The translations under genes were made by a program, and so were the position numbers. 64,000 nt of DNA from Hamiltosporidium tvaerminnensis (Eukaryota > Microsporidia > Dubosqiidae), in assembly GCA_022605425.2 (NCBI GenBank), contig CM061251.1, positions 341,001 to 405,000 on the forward strand. Direction: 5' to 3'. Shown here piece after piece: positions 24,150 to 36,661 of the stretch; the first letter of the stretch is position 1, and each line of letters begins with the position of its first letter. The notes beneath the pieces were generated by a model. The model did not search any database. It had not been told where the DNA came from and saw nothing but the letters and a program-made list of their open reading frames with translations.

Positions 24150-24360
24150 TTTCTAATTATAAAAAGTTTAGAACCAATCATTTTGATATGGATTTTAGAT
24201 ATATAATAAAAACATGATTTTTGAAACTAAAATTCCGTCTTACTTAATATATGCATCTTTTTGGATTGTACGATATTTAGCATTAAGATAACTATGGTGT
24301 AGCTTCTTTGTAGCGATTTTTTCCATTAATCCTCTCTGTCGCTTAAATGGAAAAAATCTC
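24150..24360 (-). pseudogene. Decayed coding trace, unidentified
   Basis: A minus-strand frame starting near 24330 reads MEKIATKKLHHSYLNAKYRT and a few more residues, then a stop, and continues in frame with DGILVSKIMF. The composition is protein-like, unlike the surrounding DNA. It may belong to the same dead gene as the trace at 23170-23620. Confidence 0.28.
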
Positions 24361-25877
24361 TCTTTTTGTTTCTTTTTTATTCAACAGAATCATTTTGCCT
24401 TTTATCTTTAAATTTAACACGTTAAACATATAGTTGTTTAATTTATTTCCTAATTTCTTTATAATTTATATGAATATGAAATTTATATTTACAAGAAAAA
24501 AAAAATTCATTGAATCATATTATAATTAAACAATTAAATACATTTTGAAAATCTATGAAGAGTTGTGAGTATCATTAAATAAATTATAAAGACAAATTCT
24601 ATAGATAGTGAGCCAAAAAGAAATCTATAATATTTAAATTTATCGATTAAAAAAACACGGTTTCTAGATTTCTAGAAAAAGCTAATTAAAATTTTTTGAT
24701 AGAACCTGTTTTTAAACGCATATCATTAGCTATCATTTTTTATGTTAATTTATACGCTCATATCTGACATTATGGAAGACCTATTAATATTAAAGGCTCT
24801 AAACCTCTAAAATTGAATTTTTTAAATCTAGATTCCTTTTGACACCTTGCTTAATTAAATTCAAGAAGACAAATTTTGCAAACCCCTTTTTAAGAATTCA
24901 TTTATCAAGAAGATGTTTTATTTTTAACATGCTTTTGATTTTAATTGATGGTTTTATTATAATAAATTACTTTTAATTTCTAAAGCCCTTCCCATTGGAT
25001 TTTGAGAAGTTTAAAAGTTTGCTAGATTTATATTGTGGACTTTTTCAATGAATAAAAACATTCCAAAACACATTAACCCCCAAGAAAATTTCTGTGGGGT
25101 TATATAATGTGTTCCATGTATCTGGTTTCCAAAATTATCAATTTTTTAATTTCGTCGATAATTTGATAAAGAAATTCAAAACTTTGCGTAAAATAATCTA
25201 GCAAGGAAGATATATTTCTTTTTTTTTGTTATTTACTTTTTTCTAGACTTTTTTCGAACCCAATTATATGTTTTTTGCCTGTTTATATCTATCATGTGAT
25301 GTATTTTTCAATATACATACTTCGGCCTTTAGAATTATAACTTTTCTTAAGTTTTAGGTTAAATCTAATTTAGTTTTACCTTACACTTTAATTTACGAAA
25401 AAATGGCAAAAAGGAGGTAAATAGTTTGTTATTGCTAACCATAATGCCTCCGCTGCTCTTTCTCTTAACTTTTCTTATAGTGCTTGTTTTTTTATTCAAG
25501 TAAGAGGGTCTACATTCCCTAAATTGTCTATTCATAAAGACTTTGGATAGTGATGCCAGCAACAAACGGTTTTTCGTAATTATAATTGCTAAGTTTAGGA
25601 ATATGCTTATGATTTGAGCCGCAAAACTTTATAAATTAGTAAATACATCGAGTAGCAGAGCTAGAATATCTAAACTGGTTATTCCAAGCCTAGCCAGAAT
25701 ATTAATTATTCTGGGTTTTAGCTATGAAAAAATGGGTAATAATTATATTGAAAAAAATAAATTGTTTTTAAAATGAAAATTGTCAGACTACCATTCTATA
25801 TATTCTTTTATATACTTTTTTTAGAAAAAATTGTTGTTTTAAAGTAAAAAGAATATAAAAAAGGATTTATTGTATTT
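24361..25877. other. Gene-free region
   Basis: AT-rich. A minus-strand frame at 25365-25565 (66 codons) with several basic residues could be another decayed trace, but I cannot support it. A short inverted repeat lies at about 25075-25105 (AACCCCCAAG and GTGGGGTT). Confidence 0.4.
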
Positions 25878-26470
25878 ATGAAATATACAAATTTTTCAAT
25901 CTTTCCTTGGAATCGCTTATTCCTTCCCATCTTTTTTTCCTTTTAATTTTTTTAACAGTAATTTTTTCTTCCTCAATCTGCCTTATAATTGATTCATTGT
26001 TTAGATTTGCAGAGGAATTATTCAGAAAATTTACACCATCGTTTTTAATACCATCTTTAAGAATATTTTTTGAAGCACTTCCACCTTTTCATCACTTTAA
26101 TTACCATACACATAAACTTGCGCCATTGTTATGTAAACTGGTGCTTCTTTTTTCTTATGAAAATAATTATCAACATTATCTTTAAAAGGTAAGCCTAAGC
26201 AATTCTTTTGTCTAGACTCGTTTTTGCGAATATAAGAGCGATATTATTGTAAATGTTTAAAGGTTTTGTATAATTGTGCTTGCAATGATTATCAAGCGCC
26301 TTCGATGTGTTAACATTACTAGATTGATCATTCATTGGCTTTGCTGTATTTTCCCAGAATATTATTAGATCTTTTACTCTTTTCATTGTTATTTGTATTT
26401 TGCAAAAATAAATACTTTTAATATTTTTCTCGAACACTCTTGGATTTTTTTGATAATCAGATACCAGCAT
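25878..26470 (-). pseudogene. Broken hypothetical gene
   Basis: Not recognised. A minus-strand frame starts at 26470 and runs 91 codons to a stop at 26195. Coding continues in a second frame with PFKDNVDNYFHKKKEAPVYI, and then in a third frame with GSASKNILKDGIKNDG and a basic C-terminal end (KKIKRKKRWEGISDSKERLK) up to a stop near 25878. The continuous protein-like composition over about 590 bp and at least two frame changes indicate a gene broken recently. No motif identifies it. Confidence 0.5.
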
Positions 26471-26976
26471 AACAAAACAAAAAGGAACAATTATATGTTC
26501 TTTTTTAAAAAATCTATATTTTTTGATTTTTGGAAATGCATTTGGTAATAAAATGCACCTTATGTTATTTTGTACTCAAATATCGTTTTTCATTTAAAGT
26601 TTAATGAATACAGTTTAAACATAAATTTTTTTTAAGAATAGTAGTAGTACACCTTAGAGTAGATTTATTTGTTTTTAGACATTTTATCCCTTCGAATCAA
26701 ATGCTACAATAAAAAATTAGATCTTGCTAAGAATAAGGAATAGAAATTTATGCATGAAAAAATCAAAGCATCAATTTATGTTTAAAGATTGAATTAGATT
26801 GTTGAAAAACTTTAATCAAATTTCTCAAGATTGATTATTTGATCTCTTTTGTATAAAATAAACACATTCATTTAAAATAGTATTATGAAATTAAAATTAT
26901 GTGTATTTAAAGTTATATATAGAAACCCAACAAATTTTAATAATCACATAAGAATTTTATTATTTTAAAAAGCAAG

Positions 26977-27208
26977 CTTTATTTATCCTCGGCACTACAG
27001 CCCTGTACGAGCCTTATCATCAGTCAGTAATGCCACTCGTTGGTCTTTTTGTAGTGGGTTTGTTTACTTTTCGGGTAATGTAACAAGGCTATTTTTAAGG
27101 GTGGGTTGTTAGCCCTACGCCCAACATGAAGGACCAGTTCTTTTTAGTCGCTTCTTACGACAAGCAGAGAACACTTCAAGCCAATTATGCTCCCGGCATG
27201 GTAGAGAA
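26977..27208 (-). mobile_element. R2 short retroposon with target-site duplication
   Basis: About 232 bp related to the element at 49872-50109 and to the truncated copy at 9853. It is flanked by the direct repeat AAAAAGCAAG (26967-26976 and 27209-27218), a target-site duplication. In minus orientation it contains GCATAATTGGCTTGAAGTGT near the 5' end, a possible hairpin GTCG-TAAGAAG-CGAC, and ends with GCCGAGGATAAATAAA. GC content is well above background and there is no open frame. The size, TSD, A-rich 3' end and the 5'-truncated relative point to a non-autonomous element moved by a LINE. The motif GTCGTAAGARGCGACTAAA reminds me of 5' regions of some animal non-LTR elements; this is from memory and unverified. 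Confidence 0.78.
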
Positions 27209-27218
27209 AAAAAGCAAG

Positions 27219-29610
27219 TTTAAATGTGATAATTTAAATCTAAATACTAAAGGCTATGGTATAAAAATATATCGACTTTAAAACAAATTTCCATATCAAT
27301 TAAATAATGTTAACGCTTTTTTATATTAGATTCAAGCCATAGAATAAAAATTTCAATAGAAATTTCTAAACTGGATATAAATTTATTTATTAAAACAAAG
27401 CAAGTATAAATCGATGAATATAATACAAATTCATACTTGAAAAAATATTTTTGAAGAATAGAGATAATGTTTTCTTTTTTATACTTAGTAATATTTGTTT
27501 TTTATTTTTAAACAATTATTTTATCTCATAATTAAATTTAACAAAATCCTCCATTTAATTTTCTTCTTCATACGCCAAATATGTCTGTAGTTTTCGATGG
27601 TCAAGCAAAAAATTCTAGTTTTAAGTTCCATGTTTTATTTGACAGGTCATTTTCTATCCAGATGATTATAATTCAAGGTTTTAAATGATTATTATAAACT
27701 ACATTGATGTTTTTTTCTAAATATTCGTAAATATTTTGAAGTGGCTAAGATCATCTTGGATAGTAAAATATGTAATTAGTATTCTCATTCTTAGAAATAT
27801 AAATTGGTTGTACAAATATATTCCAGGGTATTTTAGCTATTCCTGATGTATTTTGGTGCATTTGTGATCAAAAGGGTCTCTATCTACATATATGAGAGTA
27901 TCTATACACTAATCTTCGAGGGCTTTGACCATTGCTACTTAGACAATCGTTAGTTTATTTGTCTTTTTTTTTAAAAAATATAAAAACATTTTGATGAGTA
28001 AATTTATCAAACACATGAAACCTTCTATTTTTTTATCCGCTATATATCAGGTTACTTGATTATAATTTAAGCCTCGATTTTTATTCTGTTTATATTCCTT
28101 ATTTATGTGCTATATTCTATATAATTTCTTTAATGGCATCAGCGCGGAGTCCTTTTTATGACCCAGATCTTTATTTATTTCATATTAGTAGAATATGATA
28201 TTCAAGTAATCAGTTTTTTGGTTATTTTGTTTGTGCTTATCTATTTCCGCTTCTGATATCACGATTCTTATTATTTTAGCAAAGTTACTATTTATTTACA
28301 CATTTCTTAAGAACTAAAATACTATTTTATCTTAGATATAACGGTCACTGCTTCTGTTTGGAGCTAAAGTATAAATAATTTTAATTACCTAATAATACTA
28401 GACATGTATGATTCTATTATTCAAAGTTTAAAATTGACGTTTACCTTTGTTTATTGTGCCTTTTTAACTTCTTTTTTGTTGCATCTCCTTTGTTCCTCGG
28501 TTTTATTCGTAGAAAGTCTTTACTAGGTTTAAATAGATTTTGAATTTTCATTTTTAAAACTTCTGCTTTCCTGAATATGATTTTTTTCCTTTAACTTGCT
28601 TCTTTAAGTTTAAATGAGTATTTTACAATTCCGCAATATCTTCTTTCAAGCTTATATATTTCTGTGTTAGTTAATCTAACATAGTAATTACAAATAATCA
28701 GTAAAATGTGTTTCTTATTTATATGTTATGTAGTTACTTGTTTCGGCAAGCTATTAAAAAAATAACAGATTCTATTGATATTGAATTATAAAGTATAATT
28801 TTTAATATTGTTGAAGGCATTAAATTAAAGTGACTTTTTTTACATACCCTTAAACTGCCAAAGACTCGTTTTACTTATATTATTTAAGACACTAGTTTTT
28901 AGTCTTTTGTGTTAGAAATTTAGTTTTCAGCAACTTGTTATACAATTTTGCTTTTTTTTATGATAAATAATATATTTTTATTTCACAGGCTTATTATACA
29001 AAAAAATTTTTATTTAAAAAAACACTGACATACAAATATATCTGTTAATATATTTAAAATAGATGGTGTAACATTGAAATAAATAAAAAAATACATTTAT
29101 TTTAGTCTGTTCATAATCCACTTACATATAAACAACATATTTACACAGCTCATTACTTTTTGAGTATATATTTTGCCGTTTCTAAAAATTTTAATAAAAT
29201 TTTTTAAAAAGAATGTATATTTAATTTTAAAGGTTTACTTTAATGGAAAAAATTTTCGTTATAATATTTAGCATATTGGTGTTATTATATATTAGAATAT
29301 ATTTGTTTCTTTACAAGGAAATATTTTTGTTTTTTCTGATATTTTTGAGTGAGTTTTCTCAAAACACGAAAATTGTTATAATTTTTAAAGTGAAAGTTTG
29401 AATTTTGAACTTTTTTTATATTTTTTGCCTACTGAAAGAAATGAAATGGTGAATTTCGGCTAAGCTGAAAACTTTAAGCAGAAGTAACTAATAATAATCA
29501 TATCTACAACCATAAATTATCCAAAGAATATAAAATATTTGTATCAAGTAGAAATAAAGTTTTTCGATTTAAGAAGAAAATTAAATATTACATATCTTCT
29601 CAATAACTAA
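27219..29610. other. Gene debris without an identifiable gene
   Basis: Minus-strand coding traces in shifting frames can be followed at about 27,560-28,000 (TLIYVDRDPFDHKCTKIHQE, FVQPIYISKNENTNYIFYYP, ENDLSNKTWNLKLEFFA) and at about 28,450-28,540 (KPSKDFLRIKPRNKGDATKK). They look like parts of one or two dead genes but carry no motif I know. The remainder, 28,700-29,600, is AT-rich and empty. Confidence 0.4.
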
Positions 29611-30780
29611 TTAAAATTCCATAGCCATTATATTTAATAAAATTCTTGGTAAAATAATTTTCTCATTCTTAATATTTTTTTCAACCGTTTTAATAACTTC
29701 ACCGCCTTCTTCTAAATCCGAATCTTCATTTGCACAAATTTTTAGATCCGCAAATGAGGTTATGCTATCTAAAACAAGGTTGGAAATATTGTTTGTATTT
29801 TCAGTCTGAGCCCTATCTTCCTTCGAAGTCATCTTGATTTACAAGAGGTGTAGCTTGTTTACACTCTCAGCTCATTCAATAATACTTATTTGCTCTTTCG
29901 CAGCTCTTTTTAGCATTTAGTTGAGACACTAGCCTCTTTTTCGATAATAAGAAATTGTTTCGACTGCCTTCTTAAGTACTATTGATTGTATATATGCCTC
30001 TACATACATTGGTACTTGTAATATTTTAGCATAGTTCTTATGATATTTTGTCACAATACCCTCCCAAGTCACCACATAAGGGAATATCTCTACATACATT
30101 TTATAATAAAAAGTAAAACCTTTGCAAATATGTCATACTTACTAAATTTTTCAGTTTCAACTATTTGAAGTGAATATTGGGAAGTATTTTCTACTTCGAA
30201 GGGGTGTTATCATCCTGTTCTTCCTATCTAAAATAAATATTCGGGGGCTATTATTTCGGATCTTGACATACGTGTTTATCCATGATGTCCATTCTTATCT
30301 TTGCATACTCGTTATCAAGAATTTCAGGAACTGAATCGCTCTTAATCTGTTTTAAAGACTTAAAATTATATATATTTTTGAAGAGAAGCTGCGCAAAATT
30401 AATCCCTTCATTACTGTGTCTGGACATGTCTTTTCCTAATATTTTCTTAGGTCGCTTTGCTAGATAATCTACAGTTTTACTAGACCAACCGCAGCCATGA
30501 CACATACGTTCTGCTCTTAAGAAAACATTCCAATCCTGGGTATAGCAAACCACCGTTTTGCCACATGGCCTAATATTCGCTTTCTTCAGCAATCTAGAAC
30601 AGTCACCAACATTTATAATCTCATTTTTTCTTGCATTTTATATAACATTGAGAAAAAGTTTATGTTTTTTAGATTTCGTTATATAGTGCTGCAAGCTGAG
30701 CTTCTTCTGCACTCTTCTTTGTGATCTCTCTTTTCAACCTATACTCTTTTTTTAAAACTTTTTATTGATGTAAGGGTGGG
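29611..30780 (-). pseudogene. R2/R4-type LINE, decayed 3' part
   Basis: Minus-strand fragments match in order the C-terminal part of R2/R4 (Dong)-type non-LTR retrotransposon proteins. Near 30700: KKEYRLKREITKKSAEEAQL. Then 30592-30251: a zinc-knuckle region starting MCHGCGW and continuing KTVDYLAKRP, where the usual His and Cys appear replaced by Tyr and Pro, then SDSVPEILDNEYAKIRMDIM. Then SPRIFILDRKNRMIT, at the position of the restriction-like endonuclease core. Then about 30,100-29,940: VTWEGIVTKYHKNYAKILQV and VEAYIQSIVLKKAVETISYY, highly characteristic of these elements. The last open piece, 29832-29611, is the acidic C-terminal end. Stops and frameshifts separate the pieces and the reverse transcriptase domain was not found, so the copy is dead and 5'-truncated. 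Confidence 0.75.
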
Positions 30781-31894
30781 GTTGTTAGTATTTTTCACCA
30801 TTTAGATTCTGCTCTTCTAGATGATATTTTTTTATCTTTTTTCTAGACAATCCAAAAGTTCAGAAGCATATTTTCACTTCGCAACTCGAGAATATGAAAG
30901 CTGCTATTAAGTTCTATCTGGAAAGGAACAAATTTTCTTTACATCATGGAAAATGAAATGCCTCGTTTTTTTTTACCAACAACATATGCACAGAATCATA
31001 TTAAGTAGAGAAATCGGCTTATTAAAGTTGAAGTACTCTTATGAGATAGTTTATTTAAGATATCACATGTTGATTAAATTGAGAAAATATTTTTTGAGTA
31101 TTTAATCTAGTATGGCAAAGTCTTTTGACCATTGATATCAGTTTATTCTGTACTTCTTCGAACGACTTACTTGTTTAAATTTCTCTGGTACCTTCTATTA
31201 TTCCAAGGTATAAATAAACACATATTCCTTCAAGAAGAGTAGCTTTAGTTTCGTAACACGCATCATTTGTCGATAGCTTCTTTTTGTTATATCCCTAAGC
31301 TAATTACATTTGTCGTAAACTCAGTTTTGACTATAGATCAACACCTCTTAAATGAATATTTCTTTTATTCCTAAGAAGGAGGGAAAATGAAACAAAACAG
31401 AAGACCCTTATTAAATAAAAAATTTTCATTTATACTTCTCCATGCCGGCACACGGCAAAGAATTTTTTCACTTTTTAATTAGTCCTAGCATCGGTGCGTT
31501 TTTTATACAAGAAATCCCTTAATCAAAATTTCTATATGGGATAATACGTTCAAAAGAAGCTACTTTCACATTTAAAAATCCTTATTTACTCCTGATTAAA
31601 AACCATCGATCCTTAGATGCCCAATTTTGCGTAAAAAACGAATTCGAAAGAAAGGAAAATAATATAATTTTTTATTTTTAAAGAGCACGAAACACCAGAT
31701 CGTTTAAATTACACGAAAATTTTTTATTTAATATGATCACAAAGCACTTGTGAAATTATTGTTGTATATATTATTTTCAACATAATTTCATAAAAAAACA
31801 TGCTGTTGATTTGCACTTCAAATAAAAAATCTCAAATTAAAACTAGAAAAGAAATTTTGTATAGAATCTAAAGAAAATAAAAACATTTTAAATC
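30781..31894. other. Gene-free region
   Basis: AT-rich, with a few small less AT-rich spots (GCCGGCACACGGC near 31444). No reverse transcriptase motifs could be found that would extend the LINE relic, and no gene was recognised. Confidence 0.4.
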
Positions 31895-32540
31895 TGAAAC
31901 ACGAAAAAGCCACGAAAAAATGCGGTTTTGTTGTAAATATGAGTAAAAACGTACGCGGTGGAGATGCTATAAAAAAAATTAAACAAATTTATCGACAATA
32001 TTAAGCAGTATATTCTTGAAAAAGATATTGAAACAAGTGTTTTTAGAATTTCAGGTAAATATGGTGTTAAAAAGGCAGTCTCATATTCTCTGAGAGATAA
32101 TGGTCGATATAGTCTAAGGTATTAACAATAAATGATAATTCTAGTATATTCACGGCATATATCAGAAATAAGTTAACTGGAATGGTGCCAGAATATATAT
32201 ATAAAGAGCTTCTACAAGCATTTAAGGGCTCTGGAGATGCTAAATCAGTTAAATGGTAGTGATATATTAGATTTTGATTAGATGATAAGGATAGAGAGTT
32301 TTTGGTACATTTAAAACGAATCTCTGAACAGATTGAAAATTTTAAAGACTATAACAAGATGCCATTAGATGCTCTTGTAAAAAAAATTTAATCCAACTAT
32401 ATCCCGAACTATAGACATTATGACTTGAAAATGGTTAAAAAGCAAACCGACTAAAAAAAGATTTATTCGAATAAGATAGGAACAAGGCATTTTAGATAAT
32501 TTCAATACCGTACTTTTAAACGTTGTACTAAACAAATAGG
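31895..32540 (+). pseudogene. RhoGAP-family relic, copy 3
   Basis: An old, strongly diverged copy of the RhoGAP gene at 44768-45922. The blocks are collinear: KKCGFVVNM (intact copy SCGCIINM), YILEKDIETSVFRISGKYG (intact YILKEGIKTEGIFRISGRSS), AVSYSLRDNGRYS, a segment matching NDNSSIFTAYIRNKLTGMVP, KELLQAFKGSGDAKSV, and NFKDYNKMPLDALVKK. Several stops and frameshifts interrupt it, so it cannot make the protein, although the Arg-finger motif is still readable. The upstream half of the gene (about residues 1-160) is not recognisable. It lies between the two better copies, on the same strand as copy 1. Confidence 0.8.
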
Positions 32541-35500
32541 TAATTATAGTTTTCTTCCTTAATACATTTTTTTAAATAGAGTTTTGCATGAGTCTAGGTC
32601 ATAAGCCAAATCTATTTAATACTTCTATTTATTTTTACTACAATATTTTTTAAAATAAATCATTTATCATATAAATACGGTTAAATGTACTTTTATTTCA
32701 TTTTTTTAATCTAAGCCAATGTGTACATTTTATAAAGTTTACATTATAATTCATTTTTAAAAACATTGTATGAATGTAATTCATTGTAATATTATAAATC
32801 TAAAGAAAATCCCCATTTAAAAAAAAATCTTTCATCTTGTAATTGGTTAGGGTTATCAAATAGATACTAAATCAAAACGTAAAAACCATAATGATATATT
32901 TTGATATAAAATTTCATACAAATTTTTTTACATTAAAACAAATTTGGTATATATATTACCGAGCAAATATAACAAGACATGTTAGCAAAAAATTAAGATA
33001 TAATTTCTGCAAATACTGTGCAGACTTTTTCTGCGAATAGACTTATAGTTTACATAACGATTTTGCTGAATATTCCCACGAAAAAGTCACATTTTTTTAT
33101 AAATAATCGATATGTCGAGGTTATCATACTTTTACAATTTTAAGGGTAGAAAATTATTTTTAATTTTATAGAATAATCTCAAGTTTGAAGTACAATTTAT
33201 ATTAATATTTCCTTTCTAATTATAAATATCCAATCTGACATAAATTATACTAAGGTTGTATTCTGTACAACATCTAAATCTTCAGGTTACACAATACGCG
33301 ATGCGAAAGATTTAAGATTCATTTCATTTGAATTATTGTTCTTCTTTTTTTAACATTTGGGAATTTTAGCATTCGAAATCAAAAAGAAGCTAGTGTTATT
33401 TTTCATTCATTTTCAATTACTTCGGAGTGACTTCGGTGAGGTATTTAACAAACTATAATCAAAAACAATGTTAACCGAAGCTAGATATTCACTTGTCGAA
33501 ATAGGAAAAATAAGGTCATGAAACTGTTTTTAAGCTTGTCTTCGGTATTCAATTCCAAATTTTATCTATCCTTACGCAAATATTAAAAAAAGTATTTAAG
33601 AGATTTATTTTTTTAATTTTATTTCTACGGTTAAATCCAAGTTTATAGAAAAGAAAAACTCCAAATCGAAATCTTATAGATTAGGAAGTTCCTGAAAATG
33701 TAATAAAAAATTAACATGTATAATATACTAGCAGAGCAACTAGCAAATACTTTAAATTTTGTATAAACGTATTTTAAATTTATCATAAATTCCTGTTCTT
33801 CGTAAAATTATAGGAAAACCAAATTTTTTCTTCAAAATGTCAATTTTTAATACAGATGTGATATTAAGAATGTTATAAGCAAAAAATAGCCGTATTCTTT
33901 TCTAACAATAAATAAATTTGTAGCCAAATACCCATTTATTTTGAAATATAAGATAAAATTTTGGATTAGCTGTCATAAAGGAAGAAGGAAACTATATTTT
34001 ACATTTATTTAACAGATGCTTAGACCAAAAGTATTCTTATACCTTCTTTAAAAAAATATAAGTGAAGATATGGAAACAATATGTAATACTCGAATTAAAT
34101 TTGATCTAAACGTTTTATACAATCTAAGATTGAGTCATAACAACTATAAATCGTTTGTTAATTATTTGAGCCTTAAAAATTAATTTTTTTATATTCCAAC
34201 CAAGACTTCAATATAAATAATTTTATATAATCTGTATATATTCAAAAACAATACAGACAATTGTATAAAAATTTATATTACAAAATCGCAAGCACGCTTC
34301 TGGATATAATCATATATTTATAAATATAATTTTACAAATCAACCATAGATTTTAGGTACGAAGCAAAATAAGTATACGACCAATTTTTTGCCCATAATTA
34401 TATATTTCCAGATTGAGATGAAGCATATATCTCACAATATATATTTTTTAAAGTTAATACCGTGGTAACAAATAAATAATCAAACATTTACACATCATTA
34501 ACGGGCATAATTGGGCAAACAAGTCTTGTAACAAACTATAAATTCTAATTATATATATTGAAGGGAAATAAATAAAACGAGATATCAATTTGTAAAGATA
34601 AAACTTAAAAATCCTATAAATACAACATATAATGATGGAAGAATAACGTTCAAGACAAACTTATACTCGAAATTTTTAGTTCTCGTGAAAAAAATTATTT
34701 AATATAACTAAGTTTCACATACGAAAAAAAACTAAAGTAAGTGATATTTTTTGATATTCTTAATTCATCAATAATAATGTGTAAATGTATGACATTCCAC
34801 GCCTAGAAAGATTTAGACTGTTCAGAAAAATATTGTTCTAACTATTATTAAACAAAATTTCCTGATTACACTATATCAGCCAAAAGAATTATGAGATATG
34901 TCTATACTTTTAAAGTTTTCTTCTAATCCGAAAAATATCTGTTTAAACATTCCCTTTTACGTCTTTATAAGCCTCCCTACTTGTACATAATGATATTAGA
35001 TTATAACTGGTATTCCAATGCTTTAATAGGAGCAAATAATGGCTTAATAGTAATCACAAAAATTTGATTTCATTTCCTTTATTAAGTAAATAGTTTTTTA
35101 CAGTAAAAAAAATATTGATGAGAAATAAGAAAAATAGATAAAAATGTATAATCGAGCAGAACTATCTATACCTCACATAACACGCATATTATAATAGGTA
35201 AGCGTTCATAAAAAATAAAATACAACATATATTAATTAGGTGAGTGAAAAAATAATTACACAGAATGCCTAAGCCAAAACAGGAACGAAAAAGAAGATAA
35301 AAATTAGTCTAAATTATTAGAAAAAAAGAGAAAAGCAAGCAAAAAATGTAGCAAAAAAACCAAAAGTAAACAAACTATATTATAAAGCTTTATAATAGGA
35401 TTTTTGAGTCACAATAAATCTATGTATAAAACAAATATTTTTATCTTTCCTTAAATATGAGTAAATATATTATATAAATCAATATTATTTGAATTGTACT

Positions 35501-36199
35501 AATTTATTATACTTGCTCAAAGTAAATTTTCAAAAAATTTAAGAGAAATTAGTATGCTTAGTTTATTAACCCAAGCATTACCCCACATAAAAAAAATACT
35601 TCCAAACGAGATATAATAACAGAGCCTCAAAGCTTGGCTAAAAATGTATAGTATATAAAAAAACTCTAAATATAAAAATAAGCTAAAAAAGCTTGAAAAT
35701 GTACAAGCCAATATAACAGATAAAAAAATAAAACTTGGAATAACTCTGAAATTAAATAAGCGAACGTCTAAGAAAAATTAAAAATATAGATATGCCGGTT
35801 CATTTTAATATACGAATATATAGAGTATGTAAGCTTATAAAAGTCTAAATATAAAACCCAAGAAACCATAGCTCAACCAAAGAGACCAAAGAAGATAGAT
35901 TTATGACAAATATTTTTATTTTTTTCTCTATATTATAGTACATTCGTTATAGAATAAAAACCTGCAATAATATATTACAAGATTAAAATGCAATAATTAA
36001 AAACTCCTTACCATGTAAAAACCCATCAACCATGTATTAAATTATATAAAATTATTCAATATTTTTTAATTCATGTATACTTTATATCTATTATTAGAAG
36101 TTAAATTTATTTTTTTGATTCTTTAAGAATAGCAAACAAACAATTTAAACTGTAAATTACATTCGATCAATTACTGAGGAATCAACGAGATAAAAAGTT
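32541..36199. other. Long AT-rich region without recognised content
   Basis: Over 3.6 kb with no coding frame that I can support, no RNA gene and no copy of the repeats R1 or R2. The longest open frame, 35517-35711 on the minus strand, has hydrophobic low-complexity composition and is likely chance. Confidence 0.5.
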
Positions 36200-36610
36200 T
36201 TAAATACAAAAAAAAACTTAAAAAAATGCATAAAAGTTAAAAGTATAAATAAACAGAAAGAAATGCATAAAAATTAAAAGTACAAATAAACAGAAAGAAA
36301 TGCATTAAAGTTAAAAGTATAAATACAATAGAAAATATTAATGCATGAAAAACAAAGAAGATAAGATAGAGAAGAATAAAAAAAATGCATAAAAGTTAAA
36401 AGTACAAATAAACAGAAAGAAATGCATTAAAGTTAAAAGTACAAATACAATAGAAAATATTAATGCATGAAAAACAAAGAAGATAAGATAGAGAAGAATA
36501 AAAAAATGCATAAAAGTTAAAAGTATAAATAAACAGAAAAAAATGCATAAAAGTTAAAAGTATAAATACAAATGAAAGTATTAATGCATGAAAAACAAAC
36601 CTGAGAAATA
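36200..36610. repeat. Complex tandem repeat downstream of valyl-tRNA synthetase
   Basis: Units of about 37 bp begin ATGCATAAAAGTTAAAAGTA or ATGCATTAAAG (about 36226, 36263, 36301, 36385, 36421, 36507, 36543). They alternate with a second unit starting ATGCATGAAAAACAAAGAAG (about 36341, 36465, 36584), giving a higher-order repeat of about 120 bp. All share ATGCAT. It ends about 50 bp before the synthetase stop codon. Confidence 0.85.
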
Positions 36611-36661
36611 GAGAAGAGAAGAAGAAAGAAAAAATATTAAATTCCTTTAATCCAACACCTC

